NCBI RefSeq assembly: GCF_025403405.1
Contig: NZ_JANEZT010000014.1
Coordinates: forward strand, 1-37,874
DNA: 37,874 bases
Direction: 5' to 3'
DNA from: Frankia tisae
GTDB lineage: Bacteria; Actinomycetota; Actinomycetes; Frankiales; Frankiaceae
A program made the position numbers and the translations under genes. This document shows, piece by piece, positions 27,079 through 35,649 of this stretch. Under the pieces are notes generated by a model, which worked only from the letters and a program-made list of their open reading frames with translations, was not told where the DNA came from and made no database searches. Numbering within the stretch: position 1 is the first letter of the stretch; each line of letters begins with the position of its first letter.

Positions 27079-27418
27079 TGAGAACCCTTTCGAGCAACGC
27101 GAGATCCGGTGCCTCGTCGCGGTCAGGCTGCTGGTGGACGCGGACGAAGCCTTCGTCCGCCATGTCGCCGACCAGCACACGGGCGACCCCCAGAGGCACC
27201 CGGAGCCCGGCGGCGATCTCCGCGATGGATCGCACCTGCCGGCACATGGCGGCGATGGTCTGTTGCTCAAGGTTGAGGCCGAGGGCCCGTTCCTCGCCGA
27301 GCGGCGTCGTGAAGACGAGTGCCTCGATGGCGAGCTCGTAGCGTGACCGAGTACGCCCGCCGGTCATCGCGTAGGGCCGGACGACCGGACCGGGCGCGTT
27401 CTCGGGATCGATACTCAC
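27059..27418 (-). CDS. cvnC: Conservon DUF742 protein CvnC
   Basis: The 119-residue protein is a DUF742 member, with a winged-helix-like core: RPYAMTGGRTRSRYELAIEALV near the N-terminus, then LNLEQQTIAAMCRQVRSIAEIAAGLRVPLGVARVLVGDMADEGFV, a helix-turn-helix pattern. In conservons it works with the roadblock and GTPase partners; DNA binding has not been established here. GTG at 27418 follows AGGGAGTCAGG and lies 25 bases after the cvnB stop. Confidence 0.94.
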   Translation of the reverse strand: MSIDPENAPGPVVRPYAMTGGRTRSRYELAIEALVFTTPLGEERALGLNLEQQTIAAMCRQVRSIAEIAAGLRVPLGVARVLVGDMADEGFVRVHQQPDRDEAPDLALLERVLSGLRKL

Positions 27419-27443
27419 CCTGACTCCCTGTGCTGCCGCTCAT

Positions 27444-27866
27444 TCACCGCGGAAGCGTTCCCTGCAGTTCGGCGCGTAGTGCCGGGGTGAGAACATCCTT
27501 CGCCCGGCTGACCAGCAGTGCCATCTCGTACCCGACCAGGCCGATGTCGCACGACGGTGCTGCCAGTACTGCCATGCTCGCCCCGTCGCTGATCGACATG
27601 ATGAACAGGAAGCCATGTTCCATCTCGACGACGCTCTGCGTCACGGCGCCCGCCTCGAACACGCGCGCCGCCCCCTGGGTCAGGCTCACCAGCCCGGACG
27701 CCACCGCGGCGAGCTGGTCGGCCCGGTCGCGGGGAAAGCCGTCGGAGACAGCCAGCAGCAGCCCGTCCGCGGACACCACCACGGTGTGGGCGACACCCGG
27801 GACTCGATCGACAAAATTGTTGATCAACCAGTTGAGGTTCTGAGCCTCAGAACTCACGGGTGTCAC
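27444..27866 (-). CDS. cvnB: Conservon roadblock/LC7 protein CvnB
   Basis: The 140-residue protein has a roadblock/LC7 fold: LNWLINNFVDRVPGVAHTVVVSADGLLLAVSDG, then a central helix DQLAAVASGLVSLTQGAARVF and strands FLFIMSISDGASMAVLA. Roadblock proteins regulate small GTPases, here presumably CvnD. The GTG start overlaps the cvnA stop by four bases (GTGA) and has AGGAGG four bases upstream, so translation is coupled to cvnA. Confidence 0.95.
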   Translation of the reverse strand: MTPVSSEAQNLNWLINNFVDRVPGVAHTVVVSADGLLLAVSDGFPRDRADQLAAVASGLVSLTQGAARVFEAGAVTQSVVEMEHGFLFIMSISDGASMAVLAAPSCDIGLVGYEMALLVSRAKDVLTPALRAELQGTLPR

Positions 27867-30800
27867 CGTTCCTCCTGCGCGTCACGTCGGGGGTTCCTCG
27901 TGGTGTCGACTCCGACATCACGTCCCTGCCGCACGCCCTGGTAGAAGCTGGCAAGCCGGCCACCGACTGCCTCGGGAGACCTGGTCGGGGTTTCGGCGGG
28001 ACGCCGGCTTGGCGCGGGTTCGGCGCTGCCGGGCACGAGATGGGTCATGGGAACTCGCACCGGTAGGCCCGATCGCGTCACGCCACCGGTGCTCGGCTGG
28101 CGCAACGACTCGGCTGCCTGCCAGCCGGCGTCCCCGGGAGAGCTCCAGTCTCCCGAGGCCGGCGGCTGAGGTGCTGCCTGGTGCTGTGGTGCCGGTGGAG
28201 GCTGTGGTGCCGCCTGGGGCTGCCCCGCCGGTTGATGGGACTGGGGCATCGCGGCGTGCTGGGCCGCTGCGGGCTGGTGCTGCGGTGCCGAAAAGGCGGG
28301 CACGGGCGTCGGGTTGGGGCTTGGCTCGGCCGGCGCCACCGGGCGGGCACCCGTGCCGGGCTCGGTGGCCGGACGGACCGGACCGCGCTGCCCGAAGGCC
28401 CCGCCGATGCCGGGACGCCCGGATGGTCGGGCGGGCAGTGCGGCCGAGACGGCGGCTGCTGTTTCACCGGTCGCCCGCGCGGCTGCTGCGGGAGGCTGGC
28501 GCTGGGCCGATGCCGCGTCGGCTGGCGTTCGGCGCTGGAACCACGCCGACACGGAGTCGAAGATCGGCGAGGTCTCGACGTCGTCGGTGTCCGACTCGGC
28601 CGGGGCCTGGTCACCGGTGATCTCGGCGGGCGCGGCTTCCGGGACGCGGCCGGGAGCAGTCCGCGCCTGCGGTCCGGTCTGTATCTGCGGGCGGGTGGGC
28701 GTCTGCGGGCGGGTTGATGTCGGGGGGCGGGTTGATGCCGGCGGTTCGGTCTGCGGCTGTGTCTGCGGGCGGGTCGGCGGCCGCAGACCGGCCGGTGACT
28801 GGCCGCCGGCGGCGGCCTCAGGGCGCGGCCGCGCCTGTGGATCGGGCCGGTCCTCGGCGCGGGCGAACACGTTGCCCGCGCGGGGGCTGGTCGGCTCGAC
28901 CGGCGGGCGGGCGGTGTCGAGGTCGGCGCGGTCCCGGAGGTTCGGGCGCTCCCGGATGGGGAGTTTCGGCGCCGCTTCGGACTGCTCGCCCGCCGCAGGG
29001 TCGTGATCCGCGGGCCGGGGGCGGGTCGGCCAGCGGTTGTCCCCGATCGAGACGGGACTCGTCACGTCCGGTGCAGGCTGCTCACGCCGGGCCGGACCGC
29101 GCCGGTCGATGGACTCTGTGTCTGGAGCGACTCCACCGGGAGCCGTGCCGCCGGCAACGAGGCCGCCGGGCGGCGTCTCGGTTCGGCCGCGCGGCTCGGT
29201 GCCATGCCCGGGCAGGGCGTCGAGATCGATCTCCTGGCTGTCGAACTCCCGCGGGTCGCGATCGGCGTCGGCGGGGCTGGTGGGTGCCCGGTCCTGCGGG
29301 GAGGTGCTCGGGAACTGGGCGGCCCGAGGCGAGGTGCCGCCGTCGACTCTGCGCGGCGGGGTCGCCGTTGTGCCGCCGGTGTCGTCGTCGTGCTCGTCGC
29401 GGTCATGGCGGTCGTCCAGGTCGGGGGAGAAAGCCTCCAGGCCGAAATCACGGCGGCCCGCGGTGGGTACTGGCCCGGTGCGATCGGAGCCGAGCTGCGC
29501 GGCCAGCGGGCCGGTCAGCGGAAACGGACCGGTGTTGGGGAAGCGCCGTGGACCGCTGGAGTCATCGAAGATGTTTTCCCGCGCTGCGGGCTCCGATACG
29601 GGCCGGTGCCCGTTGCTCATCCCGTTGCTCGCGGGGCTGCCCGCCGGGGTCGGCGCGCCGTTCGCGCGGTCGGGCGCGACGCCGTTGCTCGGTCGCTCGG
29701 GGCGCTCCGTGGGCCGCCCGCCGCTGGGTCCGCCGATCGCGGGTGTGGCCGCGGGCCGGTTCAGAGCCGGGGGACGGCCGGGCCCGGTGCCGGCGGCGCT
29801 GTCGCCGGTGACCAGCTTCGCGGGCAGCCGGACGACGGCGGTGATGCCGCCCGAGGCCGATTCACGCAGCTGGACGCGAATGCCGTGCCGACCGGCCAGC
29901 CGGCCGACCGCGAACAGACCCATCGTCCGCGACACCGACACGTCGACGACCGGGGGGTTGGCCAGTCGCTCGTTGACCCGCTCGAGCTCCTTGGCCGGCA
30001 TGCCGATGCCTCGGTCCTCGATCTCGATCATTGCGCCGGCGCCGGGGCCGAGCGAATGACTGGTCACCATCACCTCGGTGACCGGCGGCGAGTAGGAGGT
30101 GGCGTTCTCCAGCAGCTCGGCGATCAGATGGACGACGTCGCTGACACCGTTGCCGGCGATGGACACCGGCGCGGCCGAGGTCTGCTTCACCCGGGTGTAC
30201 TGCTCCACCTCGGAGATGGCGGCCAGGACCACCTCGTTGAGTGGCACGGGGTGCGTCCAGCGGCGGGCGGTGTCCGTGCCGGCGAGGACCAGCAGGCTCT
30301 CGTTGTTCCGCCGCATTCGGGTGGCGAGGTGGTCCAGCTTGAAGAGGTTGGACAGCTGGTCGGGATCCTGCTCGCGGTTCTCCAGGTCGTCGATCAGGCG
30401 GAGCTGGCGTTCGACCAGGCCCTGGCTGCGTCGGGAGAGGTTCACGAACATCGCGTTGACGTTGTTTCGCAGCGAGGCCTGCTCGGAGGCCAGCCGGATC
30501 GCCTCGCGGTGGACCTCGTCGAAGGCCCGGGCGACTTCACCGACTTCCTCGTCGGTGTTGATACCGACCGACTCGATCGAGTCGTCGATGTCCTGGTCGG
30601 TGGAGTCACGCAGCCGGCGGACGGCGTCCGGCAGCCGGCGGTCGGCGATGTCGAGCGCCGCGGTCCGCAGCGCCAGCAGCGGTCGGACCAGGGACCGCGC
30701 CACGATCAGCGCGGACAGCAGGGCGGCGGCGAGGATGAGCACGATGAGCAGCCCGGACAGCAGCGCCCGTCGCTGGATGTCGCCGCGCAGGGTGTCGACC

Positions 30801-31867
30801 CGGTCGTCGACGAGCCCGAGGAGCTTGTCCGCCGCGTCGGTGCTGGTGTCGATGGTCTCCTGAGTAGCCCGGTTCCACTTCTCCGACGCGACGACGGACA
30901 GCGGCTGGCCGATGGGCGCGTCCAGGATCTCCTCGACGTAATTCTGGGTGTTGCGGATGTCGCCATTGTTTTCGGAGTCGATTGTCGGGGTGTAGATGGC
31001 TAGCTGGGCTGGCCCGGCGACGTTCTCGAGGTCGTCCCGCTCGCGTGACCGCTGAGTCTCGTCGGAGAGGAACTCGCGATAGTCACCTTCAGTGAAGTTT
31101 TGATTGCTGCCCCGCGGGAGCAGGCCGTAGACGAGGGCTTGCTGCTGAGCGAGGAGTTCCGTCCCCGCCATGAGGAAGTAGGCCGTATTGACGCCGTTGT
31201 CGAGCTGCTGGTCGTCATTTCCCTGTGGGATGAGCTGGACCAGGTTGATCAGCGAGTCGACGATCGGCTGAAAGGCCGTCTGGACGGCTTTCGGGTCGAC
31301 AACTCTTTGGATCGTCTGCCGCTTCGCGGGCAGCGAGTCCATCCTGGTCTGGACGTCGTCGAGGGCCCGGCGAACCTCGCTGCCGAAGGAGTCCCGCCGA
31401 CCGTTGGCCACCGCCTTGTAGGCCTGGTAGGCATCGTTCACCCTCGACTGGGAGGAGGGGATGGCGGTGGAGTCGCGGGAACCGACCGGGCCGCTCGCCA
31501 CGAATCCGGTGCTGTATGTCCGTTCCGTCTGCAGGGCATGGGCAAGCGTCGACGCGGATCGGCTGATCTCAGTGAGATCCGAGATCCGGTTCACGTCCCG
31601 GGTGCTGGTCAGTACCGTGCCGGCCTCGATCGAGGAGTAGACGAGGATCGCGGCGACCGGCACGGCCAGAATCGCGATCAGCTTGGTGCGGACCCGCCAG
31701 TTGGTGGGGTTGGTGGCGGCGCGACGAAGGCGCGCCAGACCGGACCCCGCGGGGTTCGGCGGCGCCGCGGGGCGATCGTCGCGCTGCCCGCCGTCTTCGG
31801 TGTCCACGGGCAAACCCGGGGCCGAGGTCGGCTCCGGGTCTGCGGCGATGCCCGTGCTGCTGGCCAT
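27863..31867 (-). CDS. cvnA: Conservon sensor histidine kinase-like protein CvnA
   Basis: From the ATG at 31867 the protein has 1334 residues. The order is: a cytoplasmic start, TM1 (about 63-84), an extracytoplasmic nitrate/nitrite-sensing (NIT) domain (about 85-360), TM2 (about 366-389), a HAMP linker, a helical DHp-like part with a possible phospho-acceptor histidine in LFKLDHLATRMRRN (about 511), and a HATPase_c domain (about 570-680) with N box ELLENATSYSPP and G1 EDRGIGMP. The last 650 residues are Pro/Gln/Thr/Arg-rich and probably disordered, far longer than the catalytic core. There is no response-regulator gene; output is expected through CvnB-D. The start is uncertain: GTG at 31882 and 31972 are in frame and no strong Shine-Dalgarno is seen. 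Confidence 0.92.
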   Translation of the reverse strand: MASSTGIAADPEPTSAPGLPVDTEDGGQRDDRPAAPPNPAGSGLARLRRAATNPTNWRVRTKLIAILAVPVAAILVYSSIEAGTVLTSTRDVNRISDLTEISRSASTLAHALQTERTYSTGFVASGPVGSRDSTAIPSSQSRVNDAYQAYKAVANGRRDSFGSEVRRALDDVQTRMDSLPAKRQTIQRVVDPKAVQTAFQPIVDSLINLVQLIPQGNDDQQLDNGVNTAYFLMAGTELLAQQQALVYGLLPRGSNQNFTEGDYREFLSDETQRSRERDDLENVAGPAQLAIYTPTIDSENNGDIRNTQNYVEEILDAPIGQPLSVVASEKWNRATQETIDTSTDAADKLLGLVDDRVDTLRGDIQRRALLSGLLIVLILAAALLSALIVARSLVRPLLALRTAALDIADRRLPDAVRRLRDSTDQDIDDSIESVGINTDEEVGEVARAFDEVHREAIRLASEQASLRNNVNAMFVNLSRRSQGLVERQLRLIDDLENREQDPDQLSNLFKLDHLATRMRRNNESLLVLAGTDTARRWTHPVPLNEVVLAAISEVEQYTRVKQTSAAPVSIAGNGVSDVVHLIAELLENATSYSPPVTEVMVTSHSLGPGAGAMIEIEDRGIGMPAKELERVNERLANPPVVDVSVSRTMGLFAVGRLAGRHGIRVQLRESASGGITAVVRLPAKLVTGDSAAGTGPGRPPALNRPAATPAIGGPSGGRPTERPERPSNGVAPDRANGAPTPAGSPASNGMSNGHRPVSEPAARENIFDDSSGPRRFPNTGPFPLTGPLAAQLGSDRTGPVPTAGRRDFGLEAFSPDLDDRHDRDEHDDDTGGTTATPPRRVDGGTSPRAAQFPSTSPQDRAPTSPADADRDPREFDSQEIDLDALPGHGTEPRGRTETPPGGLVAGGTAPGGVAPDTESIDRRGPARREQPAPDVTSPVSIGDNRWPTRPRPADHDPAAGEQSEAAPKLPIRERPNLRDRADLDTARPPVEPTSPRAGNVFARAEDRPDPQARPRPEAAAGGQSPAGLRPPTRPQTQPQTEPPASTRPPTSTRPQTPTRPQIQTGPQARTAPGRVPEAAPAEITGDQAPAESDTDDVETSPIFDSVSAWFQRRTPADAASAQRQPPAAAARATGETAAAVSAALPARPSGRPGIGGAFGQRGPVRPATEPGTGARPVAPAEPSPNPTPVPAFSAPQHQPAAAQHAAMPQSHQPAGQPQAAPQPPPAPQHQAAPQPPASGDWSSPGDAGWQAAESLRQPSTGGVTRSGLPVRVPMTHLVPGSAEPAPSRRPAETPTRSPEAVGGRLASFYQGVRQGRDVGVDTTRNPRRDAQEER

Positions 31868-31967
31868 CGGTTGTCTGCGCACGTACCTTCGCAACCTCTC
31901 CGCCAGCCTCCCGGAACACGTCGTACCAGGATGGCTCGGTATCGGGCCCTGATGTCCCTTGCCAGGC

Positions 31968-31996
31968 ACCATAGCGGTACGAAGTCGGCATCCGAA
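31968..31996 (-). promoter_or_regulatory. Candidate promoter of the cvn operon
   Basis: On the minus strand TTCGGA (31996-31991) and TATGGT (31973-31968) are separated by 17 bases. The -35 is a poor match. Transcription would start about 90 bases before the cvnA ATG. Confidence 0.35.
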
Positions 31997-32023
31997 AGGC
32001 GCCTACCGTAAGCGCGTTGGTGG

Positions 32024-32053
32024 CCGTGCGCCAGTTGTGGCCACTGCGCACGG
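32024..32053. repeat. Inverted repeat between cvnA and guaA
   Basis: CCGTGCGCCAGT (32024-32035) pairs with ACTGCGCACGG (32043-32053) with a single bulged C and a seven-base loop. It lies upstream of the likely cvn promoter and could be an operator or a structural element. The rest of 31868-32297 holds promoters and hairpins but no supported gene. Confidence 0.55.
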
Positions 32054-32223
32054 AGTCACCGTCCGCGTAACCGTCACGAAGCCCGACAACGTGCGCCCAT
32101 CGTGACGTAGGGCTTGTCCCGGTGAGTGGCACTGAAGGTGCAAAGCAGGCATCTGCGACATCTGTCGTTACGGCCTTCGCGGGCGCCGCGATGCACCACC
32201 CGTTCCGCGAACGGCACCCATGG

Positions 32224-32259
32224 GCCCCTCCCGGGCCGAGCGGGTCGCCCGGGAGGGGC
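32224..32259. terminator. Hairpin upstream of guaA
   Basis: GCCCCTCCCGGG (32224-32235) pairs perfectly with CCCGGGAGGGGC (32248-32259) across 12 bases. If guaA is transcribed from the -10 at 32286 the hairpin is not in its mRNA, so it would stop read-through into guaA. If transcription starts further upstream it would be a leader hairpin. Confidence 0.6.
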
Positions 32260-32285
32260 TCGGCCCACAGGTGCCGCCGGGTCCG

Positions 32286-32291
32286 TAGGCT
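32286..32291 (+). promoter_or_regulatory. Candidate leaderless -10 element of guaA
   Basis: TAGGCT ends six bases before the GTG start at 32298 with no separate Shine-Dalgarno. It is the same hexamer and spacing as in front of the marR gene. Confidence 0.5.
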
Positions 32292-32297
32292 TGCAGG

Positions 32298-33986
32298 GTG
32301 AGCGAGTTGCAGCGCAGCGATGCTGGTCACGACGCGAGACCGGGGGGCCCGGGTTCGGCTGGGAGCGCCCCGACGGCGCCGGTGACCAGGTCCGGTACCC
32401 CTGCCGGCCCGGGTTCGGCGGGGCATCCCGGTTATGACACGGTGCTGGTGATCGATTTCGGCGCGCAGTACGCCCAACTGATCGCCCGACGGGTCCGGGA
32501 ATGCCATGTGTACTCGGAGATCGTGCCGTGGGACATGCCGGTGGGCGAGATCCTCGCCCGCCGGCCGTCAGCGCTGATCCTTTCCGGCGGCCCGAAGTCG
32601 GTGTACTCGTCAGGAGCGCCTCGGGTCGACCCCGCGTTGTTCGACACCGGGCTGCCCATTCTCGGTATCTGCTACGGCCATCAGGTGATGGCCCAGGCGC
32701 TGGCCGGCTCGGTCGCCCGGACTGGAACGGCGGAGTACGGAGCGACTCGCCTGTCGGTGAGCGAGCCGGGCGTCCTGTTCGACGGCCTGCCGGTCGCGCA
32801 GCAGGTGTGGATGTCGCACGGCGACTCCGTGACCGCAGCCCCGCCCGGTTTCCGGGTGACGGCGTCGACCCCGTCGACGCCCGTCGCCGCCTTCGAGGAT
32901 CCGGCTCGCCGCCTCTACGGTGTCCAGTTCCACCCGGAGGTCGTGCACAGCGAACGCGGACTCGACGTGCTGCGCCACTTCCTGCTGGTGGGTGCGGGCT
33001 GCCGACCGACCTGGACCATGGTCAACATCGTCGACGAGGCGGTGGCGGCGGTACGTGCTCAGGTCGGCTCCGGCCGGCTGATCTGCGGGCTGTCCGGCGG
33101 GGTTGACTCCGCGGTCGCCGCAGCGCTCGTGCACCGCGCTGTCGGTGACGCCCTGACCTGTGTGTTCGTGGACCACGGCCTGCTACGGGCAGGTGAGGCC
33201 GAGCAGGTCGAACGGGACTTCGTCGCGTCCACCGGCGTCGATCTCGTTCACGTCAAGGCGGCCGACCGGTTCGCCGCGGCGTTGGCCGGCGTGACCGACC
33301 CGGAGCACAAGCGGAAGATCATCGGTCGGGAGTTCATCCGGGTCTTCGAGGAATCGGCCCGGGAGCTGGAGGCCCGCGCCGAGGCCGAGGGCGCGACGAT
33401 CGAGCACCTCGTCCAGGGGACGCTGTACCCCGACGTGATCGAATCGGGTTCCCCGACCGCGGCGAAGATCAAGTCGCACCACAATGTCGGCGGTCTGCCG
33501 GAGGATCTGCGGTTCGGGCTGGTCGAGCCGTTGCGCACGTTGTTCAAGGACGAGGTCCGCCGCCTCGGCGAGGAGCTCGGCCTGCCGGAGGAGATCGTCT
33601 GGCGCCAGCCGTTCCCCGGCCCGGGACTCGCCGTGCGCATCATCGGCGAGGTCACCCCCGAGCGGCTCGACGTGGTCCGGGCGGCCGACGAGGTGGTCCG
33701 TGACGAGATCCGCCGAGCCGGGCTGGACCGGGAGATCTGGCAGGTTTTCGCGGTGCTGCTCGCGGACGTGCGGTCGGTCGGCGTGCAGGGCGACGAGCGC
33801 ACCTACGGGCACCCGGTCGTCCTGCGCGCGGTCACCAGCGAGGACGCGATGACCGCGGACTGGGCGCGGCTGCCCTACGGTCTGCTCGAACGCATCTCCA
33901 ACCGGATCGTCAACGAGGTGGGGCAGGTCAACCGGGTCGTCTACGACATCACCTCGAAGCCCCCGGGCACCATCGAGTGGGAGTAG
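32298..33986 (+). CDS. guaA: GMP synthase (glutamine-hydrolysing)
   Basis: GuaA aminates XMP to GMP with glutamine and ATP. The 562-residue protein carries a class I glutamine amidotransferase domain with the triad C125 (GICYGHQ), H212 and E214 (FHPEV), then the ATP pyrophosphatase domain with PP-loop LSGGVDSA (265-272), and the C-terminal dimer domain ending in [14 protein letters not shown]. Before the conserved [18 protein letters not shown] there is a nonconserved Gly/Pro/Ser extension of about 45 residues. The GTG at 32298 is supported by the leaderless -10; a later start near 32436 would remove the extension. It completes the GMP branch with guaB. Confidence 0.97.
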   Translation: MSELQRSDAGHDARPGGPGSAGSAPTAPVTRSGTPAGPGSAGHPGYDTVLVIDFGAQYAQLIARRVRECHVYSEIVPWDMPVGEILARRPSALILSGGPKSVYSSGAPRVDPALFDTGLPILGICYGHQVMAQALAGSVARTGTAEYGATRLSVSEPGVLFDGLPVAQQVWMSHGDSVTAAPPGFRVTASTPSTPVAAFEDPARRLYGVQFHPEVVHSERGLDVLRHFLLVGAGCRPTWTMVNIVDEAVAAVRAQVGSGRLICGLSGGVDSAVAAALVHRAVGDALTCVFVDHGLLRAGEAEQVERDFVASTGVDLVHVKAADRFAAALAGVTDPEHKRKIIGREFIRVFEESARELEARAEAEGATIEHLVQGTLYPDVIESGSPTAAKIKSHHNVGGLPEDLRFGLVEPLRTLFKDEVRRLGEELGLPEEIVWRQPFPGPGLAVRIIGEVTPERLDVVRAADEVVRDEIRRAGLDREIWQVFAVLLADVRSVGVQGDERTYGHPVVLRAVTSEDAMTADWARLPYGLLERISNRIVNEVGQVNRVVYDITSKPPGTIEWE

Positions 33987-34007
33987 GCCCGGCCGTCGAC
34001 TTCAGTG

Positions 34008-34034
34008 GCCCGGCGGCCCTGACCGCCGCCGGGC
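34008..34034 (+). terminator. Terminator hairpin after guaA
   Basis: GCCCGGCGG (34008-34016) pairs perfectly with CCGCCGGGC (34026-34034), loop nine bases, followed by TCCCCC. It lies 22 bases after the guaA stop. Confidence 0.65.
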
Positions 34035-34221
34035 TCCCCCGGTTTGACGTCCTGGCAAGTCCGGAGCAGGCTGGGAGATGTGATCCTGCACCAGATGGCC
34101 ATTACCTAGGCGCGCACCCGAGCTCCGGGTTCGCGCGCCATGCCTTCCGCCTGCTCGGCGGGGGGCATTTTTGTTGCCGCGGTCACGGCGAGGTGGCCGC
34201 ACAGCTGCCGGGAGAGGCCTC

Positions 34222-35457
34222 ATGACCGCACCAGCCGCAGACAACCAACCGACGCCCGGGGGCGGGGACCCCGGCGCCGACGGGCCGCCGGATGCGAACG
34301 CGGGTCCAGGTCCAGGCCCAGGCCCAGGTGGCGACGCGGAGCGTGGGATCGGTACGGACCTCGGCGGTGGGGCGAACCTGAGCGTCTCGGCCATCGAGGC
34401 GGCGGCGGGGGTGCTCGACGGCGTGGCGCGGCGGACCCGGGTCGTGCGTGATCCCGGCCTGTCGGCCGCGCTCGGCACGCCCGTGTGGTTCAAGTGTGAG
34501 AACGAGCAGCACACCGGCTCGTTCAAGTTGCGCGGTGCCTACCATCGGGTGGCGACCGCGGACCCGGCAGTGCGCGCCCGGGGCGTCGTCGCGGCCAGTG
34601 CCGGCAACCACGCCCAGGGGGTGGCGTTCGCGGCGGCCGCCTTCGACGTCCCTGCGACGATCTTCGTGCCGACCGGAGCGAACCCGGTCAAGGTCGCCCG
34701 GACCCGACGGTGGGGCGCGCGGGTCGAGGAGGTGCCCGGGGGGGTGGAGGCCGCCCTCGCCGCCGCGGCCGACTACGCCGCCCGCGGCGGGCGGCTGCTC
34801 GTGCATCCCTTCGACGACCCGGCCGTGGTGGCCGGCCAGGGCACGATCGGCCTTGAGCTGCTCGATCAGGTGCCGGACCTGGGTACCGTTCTGGTCGGCG
34901 TGGGCGGTGGGGGCCTGCTCGGGGGGGTCGCCGCGGCACTGCGGGCGCGCCGGCCCGGCGTGCGGGTCATCGGTGTGCAGTCGGTTCTGGCGCCGGCCTT
35001 CGCCGCATCGCTGCGGGCGGGGCGCCGGCTGTCCGTGGTGGGGGATGCTGGCCTGCCCGGTGCCTCGGCTCGGGCCGTCCCGGTCATCCCCGGCACCAGG
35101 CCGTCCGGGCGGCCGGCCCCGACCCGCCCGGCGGCTCGCACGATCGCCGACGGCATGGCCGTGAGCGAGCCGGGCGCGCTTACCTTCGCGCTTGCCACCA
35201 GGCTGGTGGACGAGGTGGTGACCGTGGACGAGGCCGCCTTCTGGGAGGCGATGGTGCTGCTGCGCCGGACTGGCCTCGCGGTGGAGCCGGCCGGAGCCGC
35301 GCCGGTCGCGGCGCTGCTGCGCCACGGCGGCCTCGCCCAGGGGCCGACCGTGGCGATCCTGTCGGGAGGCAACATCGATCCCGGGGTGGCCAGCCGGGTC
35401 AAGTCGATGGCGGCGGTGGCGACCGAGGACGCCGACGGGCTGCGGACCACGGCCTGA
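34222..35457 (+). CDS. Threonine ammonia-lyase-like PLP enzyme, no ACT domain
   Basis: The fold-type II PLP enzyme converts threonine or serine to 2-oxobutyrate or pyruvate. It has 411 residues. K102 in HTGSFKLRGAYHR is the PLP lysine, ASAGNHAQGVAFAAA binds substrate, and VGVGGGGLLGGVAAAL is the phosphate loop. The protein ends soon after SGGNIDPGVASRVKS, so the regulatory ACT-like domain of biosynthetic IlvA is absent; a catabolic or isoleucine-independent role is possible. Two oddities: an N-terminal GPGPGPGPGG-type leader (about 45 residues) and a Pro/Arg-rich insertion (about residues 275-310) before the DGMAVSEPG motif. The ATG at 34222 follows GGGAGAGG. Confidence 0.9.
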   Translation: MTAPAADNQPTPGGGDPGADGPPDANAGPGPGPGPGGDAERGIGTDLGGGANLSVSAIEAAAGVLDGVARRTRVVRDPGLSAALGTPVWFKCENEQHTGSFKLRGAYHRVATADPAVRARGVVAASAGNHAQGVAFAAAAFDVPATIFVPTGANPVKVARTRRWGARVEEVPGGVEAALAAAADYAARGGRLLVHPFDDPAVVAGQGTIGLELLDQVPDLGTVLVGVGGGGLLGGVAAALRARRPGVRVIGVQSVLAPAFAASLRAGRRLSVVGDAGLPGASARAVPVIPGTRPSGRPAPTRPAARTIADGMAVSEPGALTFALATRLVDEVVTVDEAAFWEAMVLLRRTGLAVEPAGAAPVAALLRHGGLAQGPTVAILSGGNIDPGVASRVKSMAAVATEDADGLRTTA

Positions 35458-35634
35458 GGCGGCCCGCCGGGCGGCTGGCGACCGGGGTGACCTTAAGGTG
35501 GCGATACGTGGGTCGGTGACGTCGCGGCCGCGTGACGCTCCACGATGCGCCGCCCCGAGCCGGGCCGCCGCCCGGTCCGTCCGGAGGCGGCATGTCCCGG
35601 GCGAGCCCGGCTCCGACCAGTCCGGCGTCGAACG

Positions 35635-35640
35635 TATGAT
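35635..35640 (+). promoter_or_regulatory. Candidate -10 element of pcrA
   Basis: TATGAT is close to the -10 consensus and ends nine bases before the ATG at 35650, giving a very short or absent leader. An ACCTTAAGGT palindrome (35490-35499) lies 140 bases further upstream in the 192-base gap after the lyase gene. Confidence 0.45.
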
Positions 35641-35649
35641 CGAGGTCTG

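Noticed and set aside
29003..31003. 666-codon plus-strand frame over cvnA
   Set aside because: It lies antisense to the HAMP and ATPase coding region of cvnA, whose protein motifs are unambiguous; composition is that of a reverse-frame shadow.
35490..35499. ACCTTAAGGT palindrome upstream of pcrA as a damage-response operator
   Set aside because: It does not match the SOS box (GAAC-type) or another operator known to me; too short to assign.
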